Assembly (NCBI RefSeq): GCF_024807615.1 | Contig: NZ_JANUCJ010000002.1 | Span: 496,001 to 560,000 of the forward strand | Reading direction: 5' to 3' | Source: Tsukamurella ocularis | GTDB lineage: Bacteria; Actinomycetota; Actinomycetes; Mycobacteriales; Mycobacteriaceae | DNA: 64,000 nt | Shown: positions 53,118 to 62,061 of the stretch, one piece after another | Position numbering within the stretch: the first letter of the stretch is position 1 | How the letters are laid out: every line of letters starts with the position of its first letter | The notes under the pieces: generated by a model | What the model saw: the letters and a program-made list of their open reading frames with translations, nothing else | Database searches by the model: none | What the model was told of the DNA's origin: nothing | Made by a program: the position numbers and the translations under genes

Positions 53118-55317
53118 CGCGGTTCTGCGGCTCCAGCCACTCCTTGTCGCCGGGCTTCACGCCGAAGGTCTCGACGAACGCTCCCACGTTCTTCACCACC
53201 TGGTTCGCGCGGAACTCGTTCGGCGCGTGCGGGTCCGTCGCCAGCGACTGGATCGCGGAAGCCTCCCGCGCCTTGTTCCGCCAGATCCGGCCCCAGCTCA
53301 GGAACAGCGGCGTCAGGTCCGGCCCGGCGGCCGCTCCGGCGCTCGGCGAGGCGCTCGCGCCGGCCGACGGTGCGCCGCTCGCCGATGCCGCGCCCTCGGT
53401 GCCGACGTCACGATTCGCCACGGCGATCCGGTAGGCGGCGATGGCGATGGATAGGCCGCCCAGGTCGGCGAGGTTCTCCCCCACCGTGAGACCGCCGTTG
53501 ACCTTGTTGGTCGGCGGCAGCCCGGCGGGGACCAGCGCGTCGTACTGCGCGATGAGCGCCTTGGTGCGCTTGTCGAACTCGGCCCGGTCGGCCGGCTCCC
53601 ACCAGTCCTTGAGGTTGCCGTCGCCGTCGTACTTGGCGCCCTGATCGTCGAAGGCGTGGCCGATCTCGTGACCGATCACAGCGCCGATTCCGCCGTAGTT
53701 GACCGCGGCCTGCGCGTCCGGCGAGAAGAAGGGCGACTGCAGGATCGCCGCTGGGAAGACGATCTCATTCATACCGGGGTTGTAGTAGGCGTTCACCGTC
53801 TGCGGCGTCATCAGCCACTCGCCCTTGTCCACCGGCTTGGCGAGCTTCGCCAGCTGGTACGCGTTCTCGAATTCGCCCGAGGCACGGACGTTGGCGACGA
53901 TCGACGTACCGTCGGTCTTGAGATCGCCATAGTCGCGCCACTGGTCGGGGTAGCCGATCTTGGTGCGGATCTTCTCCAGCTTGGCGGAGGCGGCCCGCCG
54001 GGTGGCCGGGGTCATCCAGTCGAGGTCCTCGAAGCTGGCGCGGTAGGCACTGCGGAGGTTGTTCACCAGCTGCTCGGCTTGCTGCTTCGAGTCGGACGGG
54101 AAGTGCTTCTTGACGTACAGCTTTCCGAGCGCCTCGCCGAGCGCGCCCTCGACTACGGCGACACCCCGCTTCCAGCGGTCGCGCTGCTGCTCGACCCCAC
54201 TGAGGGTCTTGGAGTAGAACTCGAAGTTCGCCGTGACGAAGGGCTCGGAGAGGTAGGCCGCGTAGGCCCGCACCACCTGGATCCGGGCGTGGTCCTTGAG
54301 GGTGTTCAGGTCGGTGTCCCCCCACAGCTTCGCCGCGGCGGTGAGGAAGCTCGGCTGCGAGACGACCACGTTCTTGGCATCGTCGGCCTTGATGCCCACC
54401 GCCTTCTGCCAGCGGTCCCAGTCGTAGCCCGGGGCCAGCTTCGCGAGCTCGGCCCACGGGTACGGGTTGTAGGTTGCGGTGGCGTCGCGCGAGCGGACCC
54501 GGTCCCAATGCCCCTTGGCCACCGACGATTCGAAGGCCAACACCCGGGCCGCGACGCCAGGCGCATCGGCCAGGCCCGCGAGCGAGGCGACCTTCTCCAG
54601 GTACGCGCGGTACTTGTCGCGCACCTCGGCGTACTTCGCATCGCGGTAGTAGGCCTCGTCGGGCAGGCCGATGCCCGACTGCACCAGGCTGAGCACGTAC
54701 TTCGAGGAGTCCTTCTGGTCGGTGTCGACGTAGAAGCCGACGAGCCCGTCCACGCCCTGCTTCTCGTGCGCACCGATGACGTCGAGGAGGGCCGCCTTGT
54801 CGGCGGCCTTGTCGATCGCCTCCAGATCGGGCTTGATCGGGCCGGCGCCCTCTCGGTCGATCCGGGAGGTGTCCATGAAGGAGTCGTAGACGTCCCGGAT
54901 CTTCGCCTCGTCGCTGCGGGTTCGCGGGTCCTTGATGCTCTCGATGATTGCCTTGAGCTGGTCCAGCGCGCGGTCCGACAGGTCCGTGAAGGTGTTGAAG
55001 GAGGCCTTGTCCGCGGGGATGCGATAGCCGTCGGCCCAAGCGCCGTTGACGTGCCGGAACAGGTCGTCCTGCACGCGCACGCCGGGCGCCGCGCCGCTCA
55101 GGTCGGGCCCCGTCAGCGGCCGCGGCGGCTTCGCGGAGGAGGACGGCGATCCGCCGCCGGGCCCCGATACGCCGCAGGCCGCGAGGACAGCGGTGCCCGC
55201 GAGCACGCCGAAGCCGGCGAGGAACCGCCGGCGGTCGAGCCCGCCCGACGGTGCGCCGAACGGGTCGCGATCCGGGCGGGGCGGGTGGGCGGACGAATGG
55301 GGATCACCGATCTGCAT
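53104..55317 (-). CDS. M13 (neprilysin-like) metallopeptidase lipoprotein with Tat-type signal
   Basis: A 737-residue zinc peptidase. N-terminus: a polar stretch, a twin-arginine motif LDRRRFLAGFG, a hydrophobic core and lipobox LAACG (Cys near 48), predicting folded export and lipid anchoring outside the membrane. The catalytic motif is VIGHEIGHAFDDQGAKYD (His550, Glu551, His554) with the third ligand in ENLADLGG about 60 residues later. The C-terminus NRVKVW is the M13 tail. Between the third zinc ligand and the tail lies an Ala/Ser/Gly/Pro-rich insert (about residues 629-660). Related to secreted Zmp1 but differently exported. Confidence 0.9.
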   Translation of the reverse strand: MQIGDPHSSAHPPRPDRDPFGAPSGGLDRRRFLAGFGVLAGTAVLAACGVSGPGGGSPSSSAKPPRPLTGPDLSGAAPGVRVQDDLFRHVNGAWADGYRIPADKASFNTFTDLSDRALDQLKAIIESIKDPRTRSDEAKIRDVYDSFMDTSRIDREGAGPIKPDLEAIDKAADKAALLDVIGAHEKQGVDGLVGFYVDTDQKDSSKYVLSLVQSGIGLPDEAYYRDAKYAEVRDKYRAYLEKVASLAGLADAPGVAARVLAFESSVAKGHWDRVRSRDATATYNPYPWAELAKLAPGYDWDRWQKAVGIKADDAKNVVVSQPSFLTAAAKLWGDTDLNTLKDHARIQVVRAYAAYLSEPFVTANFEFYSKTLSGVEQQRDRWKRGVAVVEGALGEALGKLYVKKHFPSDSKQQAEQLVNNLRSAYRASFEDLDWMTPATRRAASAKLEKIRTKIGYPDQWRDYGDLKTDGTSIVANVRASGEFENAYQLAKLAKPVDKGEWLMTPQTVNAYYNPGMNEIVFPAAILQSPFFSPDAQAAVNYGGIGAVIGHEIGHAFDDQGAKYDGDGNLKDWWEPADRAEFDKRTKALIAQYDALVPAGLPPTNKVNGGLTVGENLADLGGLSIAIAAYRIAVANRDVGTEGAASASGAPSAGASASPSAGAAAGPDLTPLFLSWGRIWRNKAREASAIQSLATDPHAPNEFRANQVVKNVGAFVETFGVKPGDKEWLEPQNRVKVW

Positions 55318-55359
55318 ACCCGAATCTAACCCGATCGACGGCGAGGATGGTGCGACACG

Positions 55360-56235
55360 CTAACCACCCGAGTCTGGCGCCGGCGTCCGCCGCGAGGTGA
55401 GGGCGATGGCGATCACGACGAGCGCAATGCCGACGGCCTCGAGCCATCCCGGCCGCTGGCCCAGCATCACCGCGCCGACGCCCGTGGCGGTCACCGGCAG
55501 CAGGGCGAGGAGCAGCGCGAACCGCTCACGCCCGACCCGGGAGAGGACCACCTGGTCGAGCGCGTACGGGACCACCGAGCTGAGCAGGCCGAGCCCCAGG
55601 CCGAGGACCCACACCTCCCAGCCGAGGAAGGCCTCGGGGCGACTCACGAGGTCGGGACCGAGACCCGGGAGGGCGAGGACGAGCGCACCGGCCGCCAGAC
55701 CGACGCCGAGCCCCTGTATGCCGCCGCCCGCGTCGGCGACCCGCTTGCCGAGCACGATGTAGCCCGCCCACAAGGCAGCCGCGAGCAGCGCGCAGGCGAT
55801 CCCGATCGCGCCGCCGGAGCCGAGGCCCGCACCGTCGAGGTTGACGCCCGCGACGCACACGACTCCGACGAGCGCCGCCGCGGCGGCGACCAGGTCCACC
55901 GTGCGCCGGGAGCCCGCGACCGCCACCGCGATCGGGCCGAGGAACTCGATCGCGACGGCCGTGCCCAGGTCGATGTGGTCGATCGCCTCGTAGAAGGCCA
56001 TGTTCATGGCAACGGTGACGGTGCCGAACAGGGCGGCGGCACGCAGCCGCGCCGCTGTCCAGTCGGCGCGGCGGGGGCGCAGCGCGATCAGCAGGATCAG
56101 GCCTGCACCGGCGCCGCGCAACCACGCGACCGCGACAGGCGAGAGGTGTTCGAACAGACCGACGCCCAGGGAGGCGCCGACATACTGGCTGATCGCCCCG
56201 ATCACGAACATCGCGGGGATCATCAGCGGTGTCAC
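55360..56235 (-). CDS. EamA-family (RhtA-like) amino-acid/metabolite exporter
   Basis: A 291-residue, 10-helix DMT-superfamily transporter with two EamA repeats (about 5-135 and 145-285). AISQYVGASLGVGLFEHLSPVAVAWLRGAGAGLIL and the FYEAIDHIDLGTAVAIEFLGPIAVA stretch (landmarks AFYEAI, EFLGPIAVA) resemble RhtA threonine/homoserine exporters. The true substrate is unknown. GTG 56235 is chosen (AGGGTGAG upstream); an ATG five residues later is possible. It lies 42 bp downstream-facing from the M13 gene but on the same strand, so co-transcription is not excluded. Confidence 0.82.
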   Translation of the reverse strand: MTPLMIPAMFVIGAISQYVGASLGVGLFEHLSPVAVAWLRGAGAGLILLIALRPRRADWTAARLRAAALFGTVTVAMNMAFYEAIDHIDLGTAVAIEFLGPIAVAVAGSRRTVDLVAAAAALVGVVCVAGVNLDGAGLGSGGAIGIACALLAAALWAGYIVLGKRVADAGGGIQGLGVGLAAGALVLALPGLGPDLVSRPEAFLGWEVWVLGLGLGLLSSVVPYALDQVVLSRVGRERFALLLALLPVTATGVGAVMLGQRPGWLEAVGIALVVIAIALTSRRTPAPDSGG

Positions 56236-56360
56236 GCGGCTCACCCTAAGGGACCGTGCGTTCGCCCCGCACCTCGTTTGCCCGCCGGAGAGTTGTTCAC
56301 CCTGGGAGAACATGCCGCCCGCCTCCCCGGTGTGGTGGAACAAATGGGTACCCTCGGACG

Positions 56361-56368
56361 TATATAGA
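56361..56368 (+). promoter_or_regulatory. AT-rich -10 region before the DUF7455 gene
   Basis: TATATAGA gives overlapping TATATA and TATAGA hexamers, 34-42 nt before ATG 56403, in otherwise GC-rich DNA. No clear -35 is seen. Confidence 0.4.
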
Positions 56369-56402
56369 GATGTAAGAACGGTTCGTGAGGAACGGAGGAG
56401 TC

Positions 56403-56618
56403 ATGACCAACACAGTCACTTCAGAGGCCCCTACGGGCGATGCCCTCGCTCCCCTGACGGCGTCCGACCGCTGCGATCGCTGCTCGGCGGCCGCTCAGGT
56501 CCGCGCGGTACTCCCGTCGGGCTTCGAGCTGCTCTTCTGCGGCCACCACTTCAGCGAGCACCGCTCGAAGCTCGAGGCGCAGGGCGCGAGCATCACAGGC
56601 GAGCCCGCCACCGTCTAG
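56403..56618 (+). CDS. DUF7455 small zinc-binding-type protein
   Basis: A 71-residue protein with CDRCSAAAQVRAVLPSGFELLFCGHHFSEH: two close cysteines then Cys-x-His-His, a likely single zinc site (about residues 24-50). This matches the short actinobacterial DUF7455 proteins. Function unknown. ATG 56403 has GGAGGAG 2-8 nt upstream. A very strong terminator follows, so it is a monocistronic gene. Confidence 0.78.
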   Translation: MTNTVTSEAPTGDALAPLTASDRCDRCSAAAQVRAVLPSGFELLFCGHHFSEHRSKLEAQGASITGEPATV

Positions 56619-56631
56619 GTTCCTCCGACGC

Positions 56632-56676
56632 GACGGCGCCGTGCACCCGCCCTACTTCCGGGTGCACGGCGCCGTC
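56632..56676. terminator. Strong terminator after the DUF7455 gene
   Basis: A perfect 18-bp stem GACGGCGCCGTGCACCCG (56632-56649) with 56659-56676 and a 9-nt loop, between convergent genes; CTTT follows on the plus strand. Confidence 0.85.
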
Positions 56677-56710
56677 GCCGTCTTTCCGCCGGTGCCGTGC
56701 GGGCGCCGGG

Positions 56711-58402
56711 TCACTTCCAGGTGCGGAGGGCGGCGATCCGCTCGCGCAGTTGATCCGCCGATGCCATCGCGGTCACAGGTCCGCCGAGCCTGCTACGCAG
56801 TTCGTTGTGCACGACGCCGTGCGGCTTGCCGGTCCGGTGGTGATGCATCGCGACCAGCGAGTTCAGCTCACGCCGCAGCGCGGAGAGCTGGGCGCCGGCG
56901 GTCGCCCGCTCCTCGACCTGCGCGGGCGCCGCGGGGCGCTCGGCCTCGACCGAGCGGGTGTCCACCTGGTCCTTCTGACGCTGTTTGAGGAGCGCACGCA
57001 TCTGCTCAGCATCCAGCAGCCCCGGTAGCCCCAGGTAGTCGGCCTCCTCCTCGCTGCCCGCGAAAGTGGCGGTGCCGTACGAGGAGCCGTCGTAGATCAG
57101 CTGATCCAGCTCGGCGTCGGCGTGCAGCGAGACGAACGCCTTCTCCTCCTCGCCGGGCTCGTCCTTCTGCTTGTTCGCGTCGATGAGCAGCGCGTCCTCG
57201 AGCCCGTCGGACTCGCGGTGCGGCTTGCCGAGCACATGGTCGCGCTGCTCCTCGAGCTTCGCGGCGAGGTCCAGCAGGACCGGGACCGACGGGAGGAAGA
57301 CGCTCGCGGTCTCGCCCGGCACGCGCAATCGCACGAAACGCCCGATGGCCTGAGCGAAGAACAGCGGCGTCGAGGCGCTCGTCGCGTACACGCCGACGGC
57401 GAGGCGCGGCACGTCGACGCCCTCGGACACCATGCGGACGGCGACCATCCACTTGTCCGTGCCCTCGGAGAAGGCGGAGATCCGCTTCGACGCCGTCGGG
57501 TCGTCGGACAGCACGACGGTGACTTTCTCGCCGCTGATCTCCTCGAGCAGCTCGGCGTAATCGCGCGCCGTCGTCTGATCGGTGGCGATCACCAGGCCGC
57601 CCGCGTCGGGCATCGCACGACGCAGTTGCTCGAGCCGCGTGTTCGCGGCGTGCAGCACCGCGGGGATCCAGTCGCCGTGCGGGTCGAGGGCGGTGCGCCA
57701 GGCGCGGGCCGTCTGCTCCTTGCTCAGCGGCTCACCGAGGCGGGCGGTGAACTCTTCGCCCGCGCTCGTGCGCCAGCTCGCCTGCCCGGAATAGGCCAGG
57801 AAGACGACGGGGCGGACGACGCCGTCCGCGAGCGCGTCCGAGTAGCCGTAGACGTGATCGGCCTTGGAGCGCTGGCCGCCGCCGAACTCCGGCTCGTACG
57901 TGACGAACGGGATGGGGTTGTCGTCGCTGCGGAACGGGGTACCGGTGAGGGCGAGCCGTCGCGTCGCCGGCGCGAAGGCCTCGCGCACGCCCTCGCCCCA
58001 GCTCTTCGCGTCACCGGCGTGATGGATCTCATCGAGGATGACAAGCGTCTTGTAAGCCGAGGTGCGCGCGTGGTGCTTGTACGGGTGCATGCCCACCTGG
58101 GCGTAGGTGATGACGACACCGTCGAAGTCCGACGAGGTGCTGCCGCCCGAGTTGGTGAAGTTCGGGTCGAGGTTGATGCCGTTCCGCGCGGCCGACTCGG
58201 CCCACTGGTACTTGAGGTGCTCGGTCGGCGCGACGACGGTGATCCGCTCGACGGTGCGATCGGCCAGCAGCTCGGCGGCGACGCGCAGCGCGAACGTTGT
58301 CTTTCCGGCGCCGGGAGTCGCGACCGCGAGGAAGTCCTGAGGCTTCGAGGTCAGGTACTTCGTGAGCGCACGGCGCTGCCAGACACGAAGTGAAACCGCC
58401 AT
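56711..58402 (-). CDS. Superfamily 2 DEAD/DEAH-box helicase
   Basis: A 563-residue SF2 helicase/translocase. Motif I is ATPGAGKTTFALRVA (about 28-42), Ia VVAPTEHLKYQW, II VILDEIHHAG (DEIH), III ALTGTPFRSD, V MVAVRMVSEGVDVPRLA and VI AQAIGRFVRLR. It resembles RadD/type III-restriction-like helicases, but no nuclease or methylase partner is nearby, so a repair or RNA role is more likely than restriction. The C-terminal 150 residues (Gln/Glu-rich, ELNSLVAMHHHRTGKPHGVVHNEL) form a family-specific domain. The start is ATG 58402. Confidence 0.85.
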   Translation of the reverse strand: MAVSLRVWQRRALTKYLTSKPQDFLAVATPGAGKTTFALRVAAELLADRTVERITVVAPTEHLKYQWAESAARNGINLDPNFTNSGGSTSSDFDGVVITYAQVGMHPYKHHARTSAYKTLVILDEIHHAGDAKSWGEGVREAFAPATRRLALTGTPFRSDDNPIPFVTYEPEFGGGQRSKADHVYGYSDALADGVVRPVVFLAYSGQASWRTSAGEEFTARLGEPLSKEQTARAWRTALDPHGDWIPAVLHAANTRLEQLRRAMPDAGGLVIATDQTTARDYAELLEEISGEKVTVVLSDDPTASKRISAFSEGTDKWMVAVRMVSEGVDVPRLAVGVYATSASTPLFFAQAIGRFVRLRVPGETASVFLPSVPVLLDLAAKLEEQRDHVLGKPHRESDGLEDALLIDANKQKDEPGEEEKAFVSLHADAELDQLIYDGSSYGTATFAGSEEEADYLGLPGLLDAEQMRALLKQRQKDQVDTRSVEAERPAAPAQVEERATAGAQLSALRRELNSLVAMHHHRTGKPHGVVHNELRSRLGGPVTAMASADQLRERIAALRTWK

Positions 58403-58550
58403 CGAGAAACGCACCCCTAAACCGCGAGAGAAGCCCGTCCGGCGCGAGTCCGCGGCGCGGGCGGGTCGATCGTGAACCCGGGAGCAGTCTACTCGCAACA
58501 CGCGGCGATCCCGGTTACGGCGTGATCGGCCCCGGTGCGGAAGACTGAAC

Positions 58551-59855
58551 ATGATGGACGACGCACACGGCACGCCGGGAGGCCGGCAACCGGGCCCGGC
58601 ACAGGACGCCGAGCCACGCGATCCGGGTCCGCACACCCAGGACCTGGATCGGCCCCGGCGCGCCTCCTTCCCCACCCGGGCGTGGGGCGTCGTCAAGGGC
58701 ATGCCGCAGGTGCTGTGGCGCACCGTCGTGAAGTCCTGGGACGATTCGATCGTCGGGCACAGCGCCCAGGCGGCCTTCTGGACCACGCTGTCACTGGCGC
58801 CGCTACTGCTGGCACTGATGGGCCTCATCGGCTACGTGGCGAACTGGTTCGGCCCCGACACGATCGGGGTGATCCATGACCGGCTCATCTCCTTCGGCCT
58901 GCGGGTCTTCACGCCCAACGTGGTGGACGAGATCATCCGGCCGATGGTCGACGGGGTGCTCCAGCAGGGCCGCGGCGACGTGGTCTCAGTGGGCTTCATC
59001 CTCGCGCTGTGGGCCGGGTCGTCGGCGCTGTCGTCGTACGTGGACTCGATCAGCATGGCGCACGATCAGCACACGGTGCGCAATCCGGTGTACCAGCGGC
59101 TGTTCGCACTGGTGCTCTACCTCGAGTTCCTGGTGATCGCAGTGTTCACGCTGCCGCTCGTCGCTCTGGGGCCCAGCTTCATCATCAAGTACATCCCCGC
59201 GTCGTGGCACCCCGCAGTCGCCCAGCTGATCGACTTCGGGTACCTGCCCTTCGTCGTGCTCATGCTGGTCGGCGGCCTCGCGCTGCTCTATCGGCAGGCG
59301 CTGCCGCGGCCGTTGCCCTGGTACCGGCACGTGCCGGGTGCAGCGCTCGCCGCGCTGATCTTCCTCGTGGCCTCGACCGGCCTCCGCGTGTACCTGTCGT
59401 TCATCGCGTCGGGAAGCGGCATCTCCTACGGCGCGCTCGCGACGCCGATCGCCTTCCTGCTGTTCACGTTCTTCCTCGGCTTCGCGGTCATGGTCGGCGC
59501 CGAATTCAACGCCGCGCTGCAGAACCGCTGGCCCGCGCGCGAGATCCGCACCGATCAGCTGCGGGACTGGGTCGTCGAGCAGATCAAAGAGGCGGGGATT
59601 CCCGATCCCGGCAAAGCCGCCGCCGAGGGCCTGCGCCGCGCGACCGACCCGATCCGCCGGCGCCAGCGGGCGGAGGCCGACGAACCGTCCGCCGACACCG
59701 AAACGCCGGTCTCCGGAGGGTCGCCCGCCGCCGCGCCGAGTGCCGTCGCGCCGCAGCGCACCGTCGAGACCGACGTGCCGGCGCGGCGCACCGTCGAGCC
59801 CGAGGCCCCACGCGTGCCGCCTGCCCGGCCCCCGCGCGAGGTGGAGCCGCGGTGA
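58551..59855 (+). CDS. YihY/BrkB family membrane protein
   Basis: A 434-residue protein with a polar 60-residue N-terminus, six transmembrane helices (about 75-330) and a 100-residue Pro/Arg-rich cytoplasmic tail. The family core DDSIVGHSAQAAFWTTLSLAPLLLALMG and ALWAGSSALSSYVDSIS (landmarks SAQAAFW and GSSAL) and a late MVGAEFNAAL are present. It was once called ribonuclease BN, which is incorrect for the membrane family; function is still unknown. It corresponds to Rv2707. ATG ATG at 58551 gives two adjacent starts. Confidence 0.85.
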   Translation: MMDDAHGTPGGRQPGPAQDAEPRDPGPHTQDLDRPRRASFPTRAWGVVKGMPQVLWRTVVKSWDDSIVGHSAQAAFWTTLSLAPLLLALMGLIGYVANWFGPDTIGVIHDRLISFGLRVFTPNVVDEIIRPMVDGVLQQGRGDVVSVGFILALWAGSSALSSYVDSISMAHDQHTVRNPVYQRLFALVLYLEFLVIAVFTLPLVALGPSFIIKYIPASWHPAVAQLIDFGYLPFVVLMLVGGLALLYRQALPRPLPWYRHVPGAALAALIFLVASTGLRVYLSFIASGSGISYGALATPIAFLLFTFFLGFAVMVGAEFNAALQNRWPAREIRTDQLRDWVVEQIKEAGIPDPGKAAAEGLRRATDPIRRRQRAEADEPSADTETPVSGGSPAAAPSAVAPQRTVETDVPARRTVEPEAPRVPPARPPREVEPR

Positions 59856-59859
59856 GCGG

Positions 59860-60096
59860 CTACTTCTTCATGCGGTCGTAGATCTTCTTGCACTCGGGGC
59901 AGACCGGCGAGCCGGGCTTGGCGGACTTGGTGACCGGGAAGGTCTCGCCGCAGAGCGCGACCACGTAGTTGCCCATCACGGCCGATTCGGCGATCTTGTT
60001 CTTCCGCACGTAGTGGAAGAACTTGGGGGTGTCGTCGTCGGTGCCGGTATCGGCGTCGACGTCGACGTCCGGCTTCTCCAGGGTCTTCGTACTCAT
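59860..60096 (-). CDS. DUF3039 protein
   Basis: A 78-residue protein with an acidic N-terminus and the DUF3039 core FFHYVRKNKIAESAVMGNYVVALCGETFPV ending VCPECKKIYDRMK (landmarks HYVRKNKI, ALCGE, VCPECK). Cys residues at the end and in ALCGE could form a zinc site. Function unknown; the Rv2708c equivalent. ATG 60096 is favoured over 60105 by GAAAGTC just upstream. It is 4 bp from the convergent yihY gene end. Confidence 0.82.
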   Translation of the reverse strand: MSTKTLEKPDVDVDADTGTDDDTPKFFHYVRKNKIAESAVMGNYVVALCGETFPVTKSAKPGSPVCPECKKIYDRMKK

Positions 60097-60134
60097 GACT
60101 TTCATTCTGCCAGCCGCAGTGGGACGATCGAAGT

Positions 60135-60470
60135 GTGGGAAACCAAGGTGAGAACACCTACGTCATCACGGACGCGGAGGACTCGTACGACGAGCAGCAT
60201 CGGCGGCGCGTCCGCCGCTACCTGATGATCATGGCGATCCGCATTCCCGCCCTCGTCATCTCCGCGTGGATCTACTCGGCCACCGGCAATTGGATGATCG
60301 CGCTCGCCGTGCTCGGCGGCTCCATCCCCATCCCGTGGATCGCCGTGATCCGCGCCAACGACCGGCCCAAGAAACGCAAGGGCGAGCCCGACCGTTTCAC
60401 CCGTCGCAAGCTGGATCGCCTCGCCCTGCAGGGTCACCCGATCACGACCGTCTCGACGCGCGGCGACTAG
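60135..60470 (+). CDS. DUF3099 membrane protein
   Basis: A 111-residue protein with YVITDAEDSYDEQHRRRVRRYL, the DUF3099 signature, two transmembrane helices (about 30-48 and 51-69) and a basic C-terminal tail (DRPKKRKGEPDRF). It corresponds to Rv2709, just before sigB in M. tuberculosis. Function unknown. It is divergent from the DUF3039 gene. Confidence 0.82.
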   Translation: MGNQGENTYVITDAEDSYDEQHRRRVRRYLMIMAIRIPALVISAWIYSATGNWMIALAVLGGSIPIPWIAVIRANDRPKKRKGEPDRFTRRKLDRLALQGHPITTVSTRGD

Positions 60471-61949
60471 GTGCTGCTCTCCCCCGGCCTGGCACCACTG
60501 TGCCGTCGGCTCGGCCCCGTGCTGGCCGCCGCCGACTTCTCGGAAGCCGCCGTCGCCGGCCGCCTGGGTGACGCCTACGGCTGCCTCTCGCGCGGCGAGC
60601 CCGGCCCCGTCGAGGCCGCGGCCTCCGGCGGCGCGCCCCTGGACGTGCTGATCCGCCTGTTCCTCGCCGCCGCGCCGGTCCCCCGCGCGCAGGTCGACGG
60701 TGCCCTGGCTCCCGTCACCGTCGACGAGGCCCTGGCAGCCGGCCTGCTGGAGGCCGATCCCGAGGACCCTTCGCGGGTGCGGGCCGCGCTGAGCCTGCGG
60801 CCGCTCGACCTGCCCGACGGTCCGCAGTGGTTCCTCTCCGACCTCGACGGCCTCATGCGACCGCACGCGCAGCACCGCGAGCACGTACTGGGCGTGGGCC
60901 ACGCCTCGCAGTCGCTGCTGCGGGCCACGCCCCGCGAGCCGGTGGGCACCGTCCTCGACCTCGGCACCGGCTGCGGCGTGCACGCGTGCGCCGCGACCCG
61001 GTTCGCGGGCGCGGTCACCGCCACCGACCTGAGCGAGCGGGCCGCCGGCTTCGCCGCCGCCTCCGCCGCGCTGAACGGCGCGGACGTCGAAGTACTGACC
61101 GGCGACTGGTTCTCGCCCGTCGCGGGACGCCGGTTCGACCTGCTCCTGGCGAACCCGCCCTTCGTCGTGGGCGAGGGCCGGGTCGACCACACCTATCGCG
61201 ACTCCGGCCTCGATCTCGACGGCGCCTCCGAGTTGGTGGTGCGGGGCGCGCCCGATCATCTGGCGCCGCGCGGCACCGCGGCGCTGCTCGCCTCGTGGGT
61301 GCACGGCGACGACGAGACCTGGCAGGCCCGGGTCGCGTCCTGGCTGCCCGCGGACGGCATCGCCGCGTGGGTGCTGCAGCGCGACGTCGCCGATCCCGCG
61401 CTGTACGTGGGCACCTGGCTCCGCGATGAGGGACTCGACCCCCGCGTCGGCGAGGGTCGCGCGAAGTCCGACCGCTGGCTCGCCCACCTCGCCGACGCCG
61501 GAGTGACCGGCATCGGCTTCGGCTTCGTGCTTCTCCGGGCGATCGACGGCCCGTCGGAGGTGGTCTGCGAGGAGCTGAGCCAGCCCTTCGACGATCCCCT
61601 CGGCGACGAGGTCCCCGCGCACTTCGCGCGGATGGCGTGGCTGCGCGACGCCGACCTGGACGCCGCCCGCCCGCTGCTCGGCGACGACGTCGCGCTCGAG
61701 CGCGTGTCGGTGACCGGCGACGAGGGCTGGGACGAGGTGGCGGTGCGCGTGACCCGGATGTCGGGCCCGCGCTGGGTGCACGAGCTCGACGACGCCGGCG
61801 CACGCCTGCTCGCCGGATGCCGCGGCGAACTCCCCACCGAAGACCTCGTCGTCCTGCTCGAGGCGGCCACGGGTGAGGACGACCTGGCAGATCCGGCCCG
61901 CCGGTTGCTCGCCGACCTGCACCGGCACGGATTCGTAACCTTCCTCTAA
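60471..61949 (+). CDS. SAM-dependent methyltransferase (RlmG/PrmC-like NPPF type)
   Basis: A 492-residue protein with an N-terminal helical domain (about 1-140), a Rossmann methyltransferase in the middle ([18 protein letters not shown] about 162; [13 protein letters not shown] about 224, the NPPF catalytic motif of base/glutamine N-methyltransferases) and a long C-terminal domain of unknown fold (about 340-492). The NPPF motif suggests methylation of an exocyclic amine in RNA or a protein glutamine. The GTG start follows the DUF3099 stop with no gap, so translation is probably coupled. An inserted gene relative to the M. tuberculosis order. Confidence 0.8.
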   Translation: MLLSPGLAPLCRRLGPVLAAADFSEAAVAGRLGDAYGCLSRGEPGPVEAAASGGAPLDVLIRLFLAAAPVPRAQVDGALAPVTVDEALAAGLLEADPEDPSRVRAALSLRPLDLPDGPQWFLSDLDGLMRPHAQHREHVLGVGHASQSLLRATPREPVGTVLDLGTGCGVHACAATRFAGAVTATDLSERAAGFAAASAALNGADVEVLTGDWFSPVAGRRFDLLLANPPFVVGEGRVDHTYRDSGLDLDGASELVVRGAPDHLAPRGTAALLASWVHGDDETWQARVASWLPADGIAAWVLQRDVADPALYVGTWLRDEGLDPRVGEGRAKSDRWLAHLADAGVTGIGFGFVLLRAIDGPSEVVCEELSQPFDDPLGDEVPAHFARMAWLRDADLDAARPLLGDDVALERVSVTGDEGWDEVAVRVTRMSGPRWVHELDDAGARLLAGCRGELPTEDLVVLLEAATGEDDLADPARRLLADLHRHGFVTFL

Positions 61950-62000
61950 GCAACTTCTCAGAACGCCTCGCTGTTTTCGCAGGTCAGGGGATCCGGGCTC

Positions 62001-62027
62001 GGGAACTCTGTGCGCCCGCCGTCCGTT
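62001..62027 (+). promoter_or_regulatory. ECF-sigma-type promoter of sigB
   Basis: GGGAAC (62001-62006) and CGTT (62024-62027) separated by 17 bp match the promoter shape used by SigE/SigH-type ECF sigma factors in mycobacteria, which are known to control sigB. The transcript would have a leader of about 25-30 nt with AGGAGG before the ATG. Confidence 0.6.
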
Positions 62028-62061
62028 GAACCTGATGTACCGGCGAACAGGAGGCAGCCAC

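Noticed and set aside
56711-58402. Restriction or phage-defence helicase
   Set aside because: There is no nuclease, methylase or other defence gene beside it; it lies among conserved core genes.
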